Below the pieces are notes generated by a model that saw only the letters and a list, made by a program, of their open reading frames with translations, did no database searches and was not told the origin of the DNA. A program made the translations under genes and the position numbers. A stretch of DNA of 64,000 bases from Pararobbsia silviterrae (GTDB lineage Bacteria; Pseudomonadota; Gammaproteobacteria; Burkholderiales; Burkholderiaceae), in NCBI RefSeq assembly GCF_003628125.1, contig NZ_RBZU01000003.1, positions 468,776 to 532,775 of the forward strand. The letters are read 5' to 3'. This document shows, piece by piece, positions 53,999-63,020 of the stretch. Positions within the stretch are counted from its first letter, which is position 1. Every line of letters starts with the position of its first letter.

Positions 53999-55024
53999 AT
54001 GGTCAAACTTTCGGTCCTCGACCAGACCCCTGTGATTCACGGACATCGCGTCGCCGACGCGATCGCCGCGACGGTCGAACTTGCGCAACTCGCCGACGAT
54101 CTCGGCTTCACGCGTTACTGGTGCGCCGAGCATCACGGTCTGCGCGGCGTCGCGAACCCGGCGCCCGAAGTCATGCTCGCACGCCTCGGCAGCGTGACGA
54201 AACGGATCCGGCTCGGCTCGGGTGGCGTCATGCTGCCGTACTATTCGCCGTTCAAGCTCGCCGAGCAGTTCACGATGCTCGAAGCGCTGTTTCCGAACCG
54301 CATCGATCTCGGTGTCGGGCGCGCGCCCGGCGGCGACATGAAGACCGCGCAGGCGGTCGCGAGCGGACACTACAACTTCGGCGAGATCTTCCCGCAGCAG
54401 GTCGCGGATCTCGTCGGCCTGTTCAACGGCACGCTGCCGCCCGATCACGCGGCGCGCGGCGTGTTGCTTCAGCCTCAGATCGATACGCGCCCCGAACTCT
54501 GGATGCTCGGCTCGAGCGAGTTCGGCGGTCTGCTCGCCGCGAAGCTCGGCATGCGCTTCGCGTTCGCGCATTTCATCAACGCGCAATACGGCGAGAGCGT
54601 CGCGCAGGCCTATCGCGAGCGTTTCGAGCCCGGTCATGAAAGCACGCCGTATCTCGCCGCGGCGATCTTCGTGATCTGCGCGGACACCGAGGCCGAGGCC
54701 GCCGCACTCGAGAAGGCCGTCGATCTGCGACGCGTGCAGATGGCGCTCGGACTCAATGCGCCGATCCCGTCCGTCGAGCAAGGCGCGCAACAGGCGTATG
54801 GCGCCCGCGAACGCGCGATCATTGAGCACGAAAAGGCGCGCAGCATCATCGGCACGCCCGAACAGGTCGTCGAGCGCATGCACGCGCTGCAGTCGCGCTT
54901 CGCCGCCGACGAGCTCATCGTGCTGACCGTCGCAGGCAGTTATGCCGCGCGGCTGCGTTCGTATGCGTTGCTCGCCGAAGCCTTCGATCTCAAGGCACAG
55001 ACCGCGCTCGAAGGCGCGCGCTAG
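53999..55024 (+). CDS. Luciferase-like flavin-dependent monooxygenase (MsnO8/LLM group)
   Basis: A 341-residue (beta/alpha)8 protein of the bacterial luciferase-like family, which uses reduced FMN or F420. Typical segments are LSVLDQTPV at the start, [68 protein letters not shown], and a C-terminal [11 protein letters not shown]. The substrate is unknown. It lies between coaBC and dut, both close and in the same direction, so it may simply ride in this housekeeping operon. Confidence 0.88.
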   Translation: MVKLSVLDQTPVIHGHRVADAIAATVELAQLADDLGFTRYWCAEHHGLRGVANPAPEVMLARLGSVTKRIRLGSGGVMLPYYSPFKLAEQFTMLEALFPNRIDLGVGRAPGGDMKTAQAVASGHYNFGEIFPQQVADLVGLFNGTLPPDHAARGVLLQPQIDTRPELWMLGSSEFGGLLAAKLGMRFAFAHFINAQYGESVAQAYRERFEPGHESTPYLAAAIFVICADTEAEAAALEKAVDLRRVQMALGLNAPIPSVEQGAQQAYGARERAIIEHEKARSIIGTPEQVVERMHALQSRFAADELIVLTVAGSYAARLRSYALLAEAFDLKAQTALEGAR

Positions 55025-55062
55025 ACGCGACGCCGCCCCTGATTCACCTCGTTCAATCCCTC

Positions 55063-55509
55063 ATGAAAATCGACCTCAAGATCCTCGACGAACGTCTGCG
55101 CGACCAACTGCCCCACTACGCGACGCCGGGCAGCGCGGGCCTCGACCTCCGTGCGTGCCTCGACGCGCCGCTGACGCTCGAACCCGGCGCGACCGCGCTC
55201 GTGCCGACCGGGCTCGCGATCCATCTCGCCGATCCCGGCTACGCGGCCGTGATCCTGCCGCGCTCGGGTCTCGGTCACAAACACGGTATCGTGCTCGGCA
55301 ATCTCGTCGGCCTCATCGACTCCGATTACCAAGGACAGCTGATGATTTCGACATGGAATCGCGGCACGCAGTCGTTCGTGCTGAATCCGTTCGAGCGGCT
55401 CGCGCAACTCGTCGTCGTGCCCGTCGTTCAAGCAAGCTTCAATATCGTCGAGGCGTTCGACACGAGCGAACGCGGCGCGGGCGGATTCGGCAGTACAGGG
55501 AAGGGATAA
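55063..55509 (+). CDS. dut: dUTP diphosphatase
   Basis: A 148-residue trimeric dUTPase that hydrolyses dUTP to dUMP, keeping uracil out of DNA. All five family motifs are visible: [49 protein letters not shown] and the C-terminal [12 protein letters not shown]. The length is normal. It starts 38 bases after the monooxygenase gene and ends before a bidirectional terminator. Confidence 0.98.
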   Translation: MKIDLKILDERLRDQLPHYATPGSAGLDLRACLDAPLTLEPGATALVPTGLAIHLADPGYAAVILPRSGLGHKHGIVLGNLVGLIDSDYQGQLMISTWNRGTQSFVLNPFERLAQLVVVPVVQASFNIVEAFDTSERGAGGFGSTGKG

Positions 55510-55546
55510 ACGCGGCGCGGCATCGATCGCTCAATATCGAGCGCAT

Positions 55547-55582
55547 AAAAAAAACGGCGAGATCGAAATCTCGCCGTTTTTG
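55547..55582. terminator. Bidirectional Rho-independent terminator
   Basis: Stem ACGGCGAGAT (55554-55563) with ATCTCGCCGT (55568-55577), loop CGAA, eight As on the left and five Ts on the right. It ends dut (plus) and clpA (minus). Confidence 0.94.
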
Positions 55583-55598
55583 TTTCGATGCGCCGTCG

Positions 55599-57896
55599 TT
55601 ATTCGACTTCGATCGTCTCGGGGTTCGCGCTGCGCGGCAAACCGCTTTCGTCGAACGTCAGCTGGATCTTGTCGTTCTCGTCGATATCGACGGTCACGCG
55701 TCCGCCCGACGAGAGCTTGCCGAACAGCAGTTCGTCGGCCAGCGCACGGCGGATCGTGTCCTGAATCAGACGCTGCATCGGACGCGCACCCATCAGCGGA
55801 TCGAAGCCATGCTTGCCGAGATACGCACGCAGCGGATCGGTGAACACGACATCGACCTTCTTCTCGTGCAGCTGATCTTCGAGCTGCATGAGGAACTTGT
55901 CGACCACGCGCATGATGATTTCCTCATCGAGCGAGCGGAAGCTGATGATTGCGTCGAGCCGGTTGCGGAACTCGGGCGTGAACATGCGCTTGATGTCGTT
56001 CATCTCGTCGCCGGTTTCGCGGCGGCTCGTGAACCCGAGCGTCGACTTCTGCATGGCCTCGGCGCCCGCGTTCGTGGTCATGATGATGATCACGTTGCGG
56101 AAGTCGGCCTTGCGTCCGTTGTTGTCGGTCAGCGTGCCGTGGTCCATGACCTGCAGCAGCACGTTGAAGATATCCGGATGCGCCTTCTCGATTTCGTCGA
56201 GCAGCAGCACGCAATGCGGCTTCTTCGTGATCGCCTCGGTCAGCAGCCCGCCCTGGTCGAAACCGACATATCCGGGCGGCGCACCGATCAGGCGGCTCAC
56301 CGCATGACGCTCCATGTACTCCGACATATCGAAGCGCAGCAGTTCGATGCCCATCACGAATGCCAGTTGCTTCGCGACTTCGGTCTTGCCGACCCCCGTC
56401 GGGCCCGAGAACAGGAACGCGCCGATCGGCTTGTCGGTCTTGCCCAGACCCGCACGCGCCATCTTGATCGAAGCGGACAGCGCCTCGATGGCCGGATCCT
56501 GGCCGAACACGACCGCCTTCAGATCGCGATCGAGCGTCTGAAGCTTGCCGCGATCGTCCTGCGACACGCTTTGCGCGGGCACGCGCGCGATCTTCGAAAT
56601 GATGTCTTCGATCTCGTTCTTGCCGATCGTCTTCTTCTGCTTCGACTTCGGCAGAATGCGCTGCGCGGCGCCGGCCTCATCGATGACGTCGATCGCCTTG
56701 TCGGGCAGATGCCGATCCGTGATGAAGCGCGCCGACAGTTCGGCCGCGGCCGTCAACGCACCCGTCGAATACTTGACGCTGTGGTGCTCTTCGAAGCGCG
56801 ACTTGAGGCCGCGCAGAATCGCGATCGTTTGCTCGACCGTCGGTTCGACGACGTCGATCTTCTGGAAGCGCCGCGACAGCGCCGCATCCTTTTCGAAGAT
56901 GCCGCGGTACTCGGTGAACGTCGTCGCGCCAATGCACTTGAGTTGTCCCGACGACAACGCCGGCTTGAGCAGATTCGATGCATCGAGCGTGCCGCCCGAT
57001 GCGGCGCCCGCGCCGATCAGCGTGTGAATTTCGTCGATGAACAGGATCGCGTGCGGGCGTTCCTTGAGTTCCTTGAGGACGGTCTTGAGACGCTGTTCGA
57101 AATCGCCGCGATACTTCGTGCCCGCGAGCAACGCGCCCATGTCGAGCGAATAGACGGTCGCATCGAGCAGGATATCGGGGACTTCGCCGCGCGTGACGCG
57201 CCATGCGAGGCCTTCGGCGATCGCCGTCTTGCCGACGCCGGCTTCGCCGACGAGCAGCGGATTGTTCTTGCGGCGGCGGCACAGCACCTGCACCACGCGC
57301 TCGACTTCCTGCTCGCGTCCGATGAGCGGATCGATCTTGCCGTCGCGTGCCATCTGGTTGAGGTTCTGCGTGAACTGCGCGAGCGGCGTTTCCTTCTGCG
57401 CCGAAGCGTCTTCGCTTTCGGGCGCACTCTCGCCCGACTTCGCGTTCTCGGCGGTGCCGGTCTTCGTGATGCCGTGCGAAATGAAATTCACGACGTCCAG
57501 ACGCGTGACGCCCTGCTGCTGCAGGTAGTAGACGGCGTGCGAATCCTTCTCGCCGAAGATCGCGACGAGCACATTGGCGCCCGTGACTTCCTTCTTGCCG
57601 TTCGATGTCGACTGAACGTGCATGATCGCGCGCTGGATCACGCGCTGAAAACCGAGCGTCGGTTGCGTATCGACATCATCCGTACCCGGAACGGTCGGCG
57701 TGTTGTCGTGGATGAAATTGCGCAGGTTCTGGCGCAGGTCTTCGATATTCGCCGCACACGCGCGCAACACTTCCGCCGCGGTCGGATTATCGAGCAGCGC
57801 GAGCAACAGGTGCTCGACCGTGATGAATTCATGCCGTGCCTGGCGCGCTTCCATAAACGCCATGTGCAGACTTACTTCCAGCTCTTGGGCAATCAT
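55599..57896 (-). CDS. clpA: ATP-dependent Clp protease ATP-binding subunit ClpA
   Basis: A 765-residue AAA+ unfoldase that feeds substrates to ClpP. The N-domain (residues 1-150) binds ClpS. The first ATPase domain has [15 protein letters not shown] and the second [16 protein letters not shown]. The loop DKPIGAFLF and a C-terminal [20 protein letters not shown] follow. I start at ATG 57896 with GGAGG just upstream, not the in-frame GTG at 57914. It overlaps the clpS stop by 4 bases, so the adaptor and unfoldase are cotranslated. Confidence 0.97.
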   Translation of the reverse strand: MIAQELEVSLHMAFMEARQARHEFITVEHLLLALLDNPTAAEVLRACAANIEDLRQNLRNFIHDNTPTVPGTDDVDTQPTLGFQRVIQRAIMHVQSTSNGKKEVTGANVLVAIFGEKDSHAVYYLQQQGVTRLDVVNFISHGITKTGTAENAKSGESAPESEDASAQKETPLAQFTQNLNQMARDGKIDPLIGREQEVERVVQVLCRRRKNNPLLVGEAGVGKTAIAEGLAWRVTRGEVPDILLDATVYSLDMGALLAGTKYRGDFEQRLKTVLKELKERPHAILFIDEIHTLIGAGAASGGTLDASNLLKPALSSGQLKCIGATTFTEYRGIFEKDAALSRRFQKIDVVEPTVEQTIAILRGLKSRFEEHHSVKYSTGALTAAAELSARFITDRHLPDKAIDVIDEAGAAQRILPKSKQKKTIGKNEIEDIISKIARVPAQSVSQDDRGKLQTLDRDLKAVVFGQDPAIEALSASIKMARAGLGKTDKPIGAFLFSGPTGVGKTEVAKQLAFVMGIELLRFDMSEYMERHAVSRLIGAPPGYVGFDQGGLLTEAITKKPHCVLLLDEIEKAHPDIFNVLLQVMDHGTLTDNNGRKADFRNVIIIMTTNAGAEAMQKSTLGFTSRRETGDEMNDIKRMFTPEFRNRLDAIISFRSLDEEIIMRVVDKFLMQLEDQLHEKKVDVVFTDPLRAYLGKHGFDPLMGARPMQRLIQDTIRRALADELLFGKLSSGGRVTVDIDENDKIQLTFDESGLPRSANPETIEVE

Positions 57897-58207
57897 GCTT
57901 CCTCCATCACGCACTGCAGCGGGTGACCCGCTTGCCGTGCATGCGTAACGACCAGCTCAACCTTGGTTGCCGCGACGTCCCTTGTATAGACGCCGCAAAC
58001 CCCTCTGCCCTCTCGATGGACTTTCAGCATGATCTGAGTTGCTGCCTCGCGATCCTTGCCGAAATATTCCTCGATCACCATCACGACGAACTCCATCGGC
58101 GTGAAGTCATCGTTGAGCAGTACCACTTTATGCATAGACGGCGGCTTGAGCTTCTCTTCCTGCCGCTCGAGTACGGTACCGTCTTGCTTGTCCGGGAAAA
58201 TCGCCAT
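57893..58207 (-). CDS. clpS: ATP-dependent Clp protease adaptor ClpS
   Basis: A 104-residue N-degron adaptor that delivers substrates with Leu, Phe, Trp or Tyr N-termini to ClpA. The recognition core [25 protein letters not shown] (near residues 27-51) is present, as is the [20 protein letters not shown] segment. The flexible N-terminus is rich in charged residues. Its stop overlaps the clpA start by 4 bases. Confidence 0.97.
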   Translation of the reverse strand: MAIFPDKQDGTVLERQEEKLKPPSMHKVVLLNDDFTPMEFVVMVIEEYFGKDREAATQIMLKVHREGRGVCGVYTRDVAATKVELVVTHARQAGHPLQCVMEEA

Positions 58208-58590
58208 GCTTCCATTCTAAACAACTCGCGAGAGCCTGCAATCCCGCCAAAACCCCACGCAACATCAGGACTTTAGGTGAAGACAGGCCCCTCGATCCGA
58301 CATGCGTCGCCGCGCGACGACGCTTGCCATTTTTCACCCTGCCCCTGACATTGCACCCCGATATTCGTTCGGTACCCCACTGACGCACGGCACACGTTGC
58401 GCAACGATCATGCCTCATTCGCGCGACGCCCGCTCGATGCGAGTTGCACACCGGGTGACGCGTCGTATGTTGGAACGATTATGGCGGTTTTCAAGGACTC
58501 GCGCTGAGCTTGTCAAAAGGGCGTCAAAACCGTGGTGCATCGTTCAAAAAGCCCATGCAATAAGGGCGAATGCTTATCTCTAAAATTTTC

Positions 58591-58619
58591 TTGACACTCC
58601 AATAAAGAGCAAGAACAAT
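58591..58619 (+). promoter_or_regulatory. cspA promoter
   Basis: TTGACA (58591-58596, perfect) and AACAAT (58614-58619) are exactly 17 bases apart. The predicted leader is about 130 bases, the long 5' untranslated region expected of a cold-shock mRNA. The rest of the gap from 58208 holds the divergent clpS promoter region, and I see no gene in it. Confidence 0.65.
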
Positions 58620-58757
58620 CAAACTGGCACTTTTTTCGGCAAACAAGAAGAAATGCCGTGGAGAGCAGGTACGGACGTGACGGGATTTAACCGTTCAAGG
58701 CTTCGAACACGCTCGTTGTTTTGCAAGTGACAAGAGTCGAGTTACAGGGGAAGTTGT

Positions 58758-58964
58758 ATGGCAACCGGTACGGTCAAGTGGTTCAACGACGCCAAGGGTT
58801 ACGGATTCATCACGCCGGATGAAGGCGGCGAGGATCTGTTCGCGCACTTTTCGGCGATCCAGATGAGCGGCTTCAAGACGCTGAAAGAAGGTCAGAAGGT
58901 GACGTTCGACGTCGTGCAAGGCCCCAAGGGCAAGCAAGCTTCGAACATTCAAGCACCGGCTTAA
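58758..58964 (+). CDS. cspA: Cold-shock protein (CspA family)
   Basis: A 68-residue single cold-shock domain that binds single-stranded nucleic acid and melts RNA structure. Both RNA-binding motifs are present: KGYGFI (residues 13-18) and DLFAHFS (residues 26-32). GGGGAAG lies about 6 bases upstream of the ATG. It is monocistronic, with its own promoter, a long leader and a strong terminator. It may be constitutive or growth-phase controlled rather than cold-induced. Confidence 0.96.
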   Translation: MATGTVKWFNDAKGYGFITPDEGGEDLFAHFSAIQMSGFKTLKEGQKVTFDVVQGPKGKQASNIQAPA

Positions 58965-59005
58965 GGCCGACCCCGCGAGGGGGGGTGCTTCGCATTTGAT
59001 GCGGC

Positions 59006-59036
59006 AAACCCGGCGCGCCACGCGCCGGGTTTTTTT
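59006..59036 (+). terminator. Rho-independent terminator of cspA
   Basis: Stem ACCCGGCGCG (59008-59017) with CGCGCCGGGT (59021-59030), loop CCA, and a run of seven Ts (59030-59036). Confidence 0.93.
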
Positions 59037-59063
59037 GTTTTCCGCCTTATCCGTATTTACGGC

Positions 59064-59087
59064 CGCGTTTCGGAAAACTGAAACGCG
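59064..59087 (-). terminator. Hairpin downstream of icd
   Basis: Stem CGCGTTTC (59064-59071) with GAAACGCG (59080-59087), about 100 bases beyond the icd stop. It has no T-run on the minus strand, so it is a weak or stabilising 3' structure. Confidence 0.35.
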
Positions 59088-59184
59088 ACGCGCGCACGCC
59101 GAGCCGAACCGGATGGTCCGACGCACGCCCTCGAGGCGCGTGCGCCGCCTCGCGTTCGCCCGACGGACGCGCGCGAGCACGCGC

Positions 59185-60438
59185 TCACATGTTTTCGATC
59201 ATGACCTGGCCGAAGCCCGAGCACGAGACCTGAATCGCGCCCTCCATCAGACGCGCGAAATCATAGGTGACGCGCTTCTGCAAAATCGAGGTTTCCATCG
59301 AACGAATGATGATATCCGCCGCTTCGGTCCAACCGAGATGACGCAACATCATTTCGGCCGAGAGGATTTCCGAACCTGGATTCACATAATCCTTGCCCGC
59401 ATATTTCGGCGCCGTGCCGTGTGTCGCCTCGAACATCGCGATCGAGTCGGACAGATTTGCGCCGGGCGCAATACCGATACCACCGACCTGCGCGGCGACC
59501 GCATCCGAAATGTAATCGCCATTGAGGTTCAATGTCGCAATCACGTCATATTCGGCGGGGCGTAACAGGATTTGCTGGAGAAACGCATCGGCAATCACGT
59601 CCTTGATGACGATATCCGGACCCTGCTTCGGATTCTTAACCTTCATCCACGGACCGCCATCGATCAGTTCGGCGCCGAATTCTTTTTGCGCGAGCGCATA
59701 ACCCCAATCGCGAAATGCGCCTTCGGTGAATTTCATGATATTGCCCTTGTGCACGAGACTCACCGAGCGCCGGCCATGATCAATGGCGTACTGGATCGCC
59801 TTGCGCACGAGACGCTCAGTCCCCTCGCGCGACACCGGCTTGACGCCGAGGCCCGAGGTTTCCGGAAACCGAATCGACTTGATCCCCATCTCACGCTGCA
59901 GGAAATCGATCATCTTCTTCGCGCCATCGGTGCCCGCGGCCCATTCGATGCCCGCGTAGATGTCTTCCGAGTTCTCGCGGAAGGTCACCATATTGGTCTT
60001 GTCGGGTTCGCGCAGCGGCGACGGCACGCCTTTGAAATAGCGGACCGGGCGCAGGCATACATAGAGATCGAGTTCCTGGCGCAGCGCGACGTTCAACGAA
60101 CGGATGCCGCCGCTTACGGGCGTCGTCAACGGCCCCTTGATCGAGACGACGTAGTCCCTGACGACTTCGAGCGTTTCGGCCGGCAGCCAGACATCGGCGC
60201 CATAGCGCTGGGTCGCTTTTTCTCCCGCATAGATTTCCATCCAGGCCAGCTTGCGTTTTCCGCCATAGGCCTTCTCGACCGCCGCGTCGACCACCTTGAG
60301 CATCACCGGCGTGATATCGACGCCCGTGCCGTCACCCTCGATATACGGAATGATCGGCGTGTCGGATACATTGAGCGAGAAGTCCTTGTTGACGGTGATC
60401 TTGTCACCAGCCGGAACCTTGATGTGCTGATACGGCAT
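59185..60438 (-). CDS. icd: NADP-dependent isocitrate dehydrogenase
   Basis: A 417-residue TCA-cycle enzyme that oxidises isocitrate to 2-oxoglutarate. Substrate and phosphorylation-loop residues lie in [31 protein letters not shown], where the Ser is the site modified by AceK in enterobacteria. Metal-binding aspartates lie in [24 protein letters not shown], and [10 protein letters not shown] follows. The length matches E. coli Icd. I start at 60438 (MPYQHIKVP), with CTGGAG upstream. It is divergent from the rluE-like gene. Confidence 0.96.
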   Translation of the reverse strand: MPYQHIKVPAGDKITVNKDFSLNVSDTPIIPYIEGDGTGVDITPVMLKVVDAAVEKAYGGKRKLAWMEIYAGEKATQRYGADVWLPAETLEVVRDYVVSIKGPLTTPVSGGIRSLNVALRQELDLYVCLRPVRYFKGVPSPLREPDKTNMVTFRENSEDIYAGIEWAAGTDGAKKMIDFLQREMGIKSIRFPETSGLGVKPVSREGTERLVRKAIQYAIDHGRRSVSLVHKGNIMKFTEGAFRDWGYALAQKEFGAELIDGGPWMKVKNPKQGPDIVIKDVIADAFLQQILLRPAEYDVIATLNLNGDYISDAVAAQVGGIGIAPGANLSDSIAMFEATHGTAPKYAGKDYVNPGSEILSAEMMLRHLGWTEAADIIIRSMETSILQKRVTYDFARLMEGAIQVSCSGFGQVMIENM

Positions 60439-60861
60439 ATTCGACTCCAGGTGATCTTCTTGAATGCTGTTCGGGGGACGCACGCCGCGCTGCCATGCAG
60501 GCGCTGCGGCGCGCGGTGCAGGCTGGCGGGTATTCTAGCCCACACCTCCGACTGCCATGCCAGTGCGCGTATCGCGCGCCGGCGACGCAAACGGTCTGTC
60601 GAAGCGCGCAACGCGAGCATTCGAACGGGGACGGTGCGCATGTCTTGCCCATGGTCGGCACGTGCGTCATGCACGCGCGTCACGCATGTGCGGCAATCTC
60701 ATGCGCGACAATCCTGTGCTTCGCTCGCGCGCTTCGCTTGCGCGTCTCCGCCATGTACTTCAGGCATGCGCCTCGTTCATGTCTTATATAAGACCAAAGA
60801 CTCTCGAATCGTTTATGCATTACACTCCGGGCCTCCGTCACGCACGGGCCGCCGCCGACTT
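60439..60861. other. Divergent intergenic region between icd and the rluE-like gene
   Basis: About 420 bases that must hold both promoters. I find no gene. CACGC- and ATGC-rich short repeats occur near 60660-60720, and an AT-richer patch at 60780-60830 suits the rluE-like promoter, but no box is convincing. Confidence 0.4.
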
Positions 60862-61425
60862 ATGCGACTGATTGCCTTGAACAAACCGTTTGGCACGATC
60901 TGCCAGTTCTCGCCGCACGAGACGCGTCCGTCGCTTGCCGCGCATGTCGATGTGCCCGGCGTGTATCCGGCCGGGCGGCTCGACGCGGACAGCGAAGGGC
61001 TTTTGCTGCTGACCGACGACGGCAACCTGCAGACGCGCATCGCCGAGCCGCGGCACAAACTGCTCAAGCGCTATTGGGCGCAGGTCGAAGGCGAAGCGCG
61101 TGACGACGCCTTGCGCGCGCTCGAACGCGGCGTCGATCTCGGCGACTATGTGACACAACCATGTCGGGCACGGCGCATCGATGCACCTGCGCATCTTTGG
61201 GATCGCACACCGCCGATCCGCTATCGCGCATCGATTCCGACGTCATGGATCGAAGTCGAAATCGCCGAGGGAAAAAATCGCCAGGTGCGCCGCATGACCG
61301 CCGCGGTCGGATTGCCGACCTTGCGGCTCGTGCGCGTATCGATCGGCGCGCTCGATGTCTTCACGCTCGGACTCGCACCCGGTGAATGGCGCGACGTCGA
61401 TCCGCGCGCGCCGTGGCGTGCATAG
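60862..61425 (+). CDS. rluE: RluE-like 23S rRNA pseudouridine synthase
   Basis: A 187-residue compact enzyme of the RsuA family without an S4 domain, as in RluE, which modifies U2457 of 23S rRNA. The catalytic motif is GRLDADSEGLLLLTDDG (near residue 40) with the Asp nucleophile. The C-terminal AEGKNRQVRRMTAAVGLPTLRLVRVSIG is standard. I start at 60862 (MRLIALNKPFGTICQFSP), where the fold begins. Position next to icd fits RluE in other proteobacteria. Confidence 0.9.
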   Translation: MRLIALNKPFGTICQFSPHETRPSLAAHVDVPGVYPAGRLDADSEGLLLLTDDGNLQTRIAEPRHKLLKRYWAQVEGEARDDALRALERGVDLGDYVTQPCRARRIDAPAHLWDRTPPIRYRASIPTSWIEVEIAEGKNRQVRRMTAAVGLPTLRLVRVSIGALDVFTLGLAPGEWRDVDPRAPWRA

Positions 61426-61876
61426 ACGTCAAGCGGGTCCGCTCGACCCGCATTCGAATGCGCGGTGCAGGGATTCAAGCATCTCATTCATACACATTAC
61501 AAAACACCGACAAACACACTCGATAATGCTTTCGAATGCACCTTAACGGTGTGTGCAGCGCATCGAATCTTTCACATTTCTTTCGATTCGATTTCGCCTT
61601 GTCGTCCTTGCTAAAGGTCGCATCGAATCTTCTAAACAACGCGTCAACCGCGTGCTTCGATCGCACGTTAAGCGCCCGGATGCCGCATTGGATTGCTGTC
61701 CGGCATTGGCAAGAGAATCCCAAGCGATGCAGTGCTCGGGACCGCTCGTGCAAGCATTTCGACGCAAATCAAAAGTCTGCTGCGAAGTGTCAACCGAAAG
61801 GTGGACGGCGCGTTAGTGCTCATGACTCCGCTGGGGGTTGTTGGGTCATACAAATCGATACTACGTGAGTAAACAC
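61426..61876. other. AT-richer intergenic region with a 13-bp direct repeat
   Basis: Markedly less GC-rich than its surroundings. CGCATCGAATCTT occurs at 61559-61571 and again at 61619-61631, exactly 60 bases apart, and an inverted form (ATTCGAT) lies between them. Short open frames exist on both strands but lack codon bias, ribosome sites or homology. It probably carries the promoter of the small secreted protein and perhaps an RNA. Confidence 0.4.
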
Positions 61877-62080
61877 ATGAACAAGATGATCGTCGCTCTG
61901 GTTGCTGGCCTGTTCGTTACCGGTGCTGCTGTTGCAGCAGAAGCGTCGGCTCCGGTCGCGGCTTCGGGCGCTACGACGGCTAAGGCAACGACGCACAAGA
62001 AGGCGAAGAAGTCGTCGAAGAAGTCGAAGGCTGCAGCATCGGCAGCAGTCGAAGCATCGGCAGCAAGCGCAGCGAAGTAA
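61877..62080 (+). CDS. Small exported Lys/Ala/Ser-rich protein, function unknown
   Basis: A 67-residue protein. A Sec signal peptide covers about residues 1-21 (KMIVALVAGLFVTGAAVA). The mature 45 residues are only Ala, Ser, Lys, Thr, Val, Glu and a few others, with a basic block (KKAKKSSKKSKAA) between Ala/Ser-rich ends. It would be disordered and positively charged in the periplasm or outside the cell. Codon choice (GCT, GCA, GTT) departs from the GCG/GTC habit of its neighbours, as in strongly expressed genes. Similar small proteins occur in Burkholderia without known function. A terminator lies 80 bases downstream. Confidence 0.75.
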   Translation: MNKMIVALVAGLFVTGAAVAAEASAPVAASGATTAKATTHKKAKKSSKKSKAAASAAVEASAASAAK

Positions 62081-62163
62081 ATTCGCGCGAAGCGATAACC
62101 ATCGGATGCATGCAGTCCGATGGGTTGTGAATAGCATGTTGTATCGCCGTCCATACGGTGTTG

Positions 62164-62199
62164 AAAGGCAGATCGCGACAAGGCGCTCTGCCTTTTTCT
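62164..62199 (+). terminator. Rho-independent terminator of the small secreted protein gene
   Basis: Stem AAAGGCAGA (62164-62172) with TCTGCCTTT (62187-62195), a 14-base loop, then TTCTTTT. Confidence 0.8.
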
Positions 62200-62308
62200 T
62201 TTGGGCACGTTTGCGTAACATCCGCGGGTGCGCTCGAACGGATGCCCGCGCCGCACGCGCGCGGGCCGACGATTCTCGAGATCCGAACCCACGACAAGGA
62301 GTCTGTTT

Positions 62309-62824
62309 GTGACCGCTGCCCTGCTGACCATCTGCCGCCACGCCCGCCGGACCGCCCTGCTCGCCGCCGTCGCCGCGACGCTCGCGGGCGCATTCGGCGC
62401 TTCCGCAGCCGCCGCGCAGCCGCTCACGCCGGAGATGCCGGCGAACTTCAAGAAAAAAGGCGAATTTCCGTCGGTTACGCTGACCGTCAACTCGATCAAG
62501 ATCGCCGCCGAAGTCGCCGCGACGCAGCCTGATCGCGAACAAGGATTGATGTTCCGCGCGTCGCTCGGCAAGAACGAAGGCATGCTGTTCGTGTTCGACG
62601 AGATCGCCTATCACTGCTTCTGGATGAAGAACACCGAGATCCCGCTGTCGATCGCCTACATCACCGACAACGGCACGATCACCGACATCCAGGAAATGGC
62701 CGCCGAAACCGAAGACAATCACTGCCCGACGCAAGGCGGCAAATACGCGATCGAAATGGCCAAAGGCTGGTTCACGGCCAACGGCATCAAGCCCGGCATG
62801 CAGATGCAAGGCCTACCGCGCTGA
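62309..62824 (+). CDS. DUF192 family exported protein
   Basis: A 171-residue protein with a signal peptide over about residues 1-34 (RRTALLAAVAATLAGAF..SAAAAQ). The DUF192 domain follows: ATQPDREQGLMFRASLGKNEGMLFVFDEIAYHCFWMKNTEIPLSIAYI, where M-[FR]-R and FWMKNT are family marks. The biochemical role is unknown. I use GTG at 62309, because AAGGAG (62296-62301) sits 7 bases upstream and the signal peptide follows; an in-frame ATG at 62228 would bury that peptide. Confidence 0.85.
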   Translation: MTAALLTICRHARRTALLAAVAATLAGAFGASAAAAQPLTPEMPANFKKKGEFPSVTLTVNSIKIAAEVAATQPDREQGLMFRASLGKNEGMLFVFDEIAYHCFWMKNTEIPLSIAYITDNGTITDIQEMAAETEDNHCPTQGGKYAIEMAKGWFTANGIKPGMQMQGLPR

Positions 62825-63020
62825 TCCGCACGCCCGCGCCGCCACGAGCGGCGCGCATCGCAACGATCCATCCCCCTTTCGAACGGGCGGTCATACGCGA
62901 ATCGCATAGGCGCGCTATGCTTGAAAGATTCGCCGGACACCACGACTTAGAACAGCAGCCGCCCGCATCCACGATGCGCGGCTGCACGTCCGGCGGCATT
63001 CGATCCGAAAGGAGATTTCC

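Noticed and set aside
54942..57926. A 994-codon frame antisense to clpA
   Set aside because: Shadow frame; clpA is intact and translationally coupled to clpS.
61484..61868. Short frames on both strands upstream of the small secreted protein (61484-61753 minus, 61536-61868 plus)
   Set aside because: No codon bias, no ribosome site, no family resemblance; the region looks regulatory.
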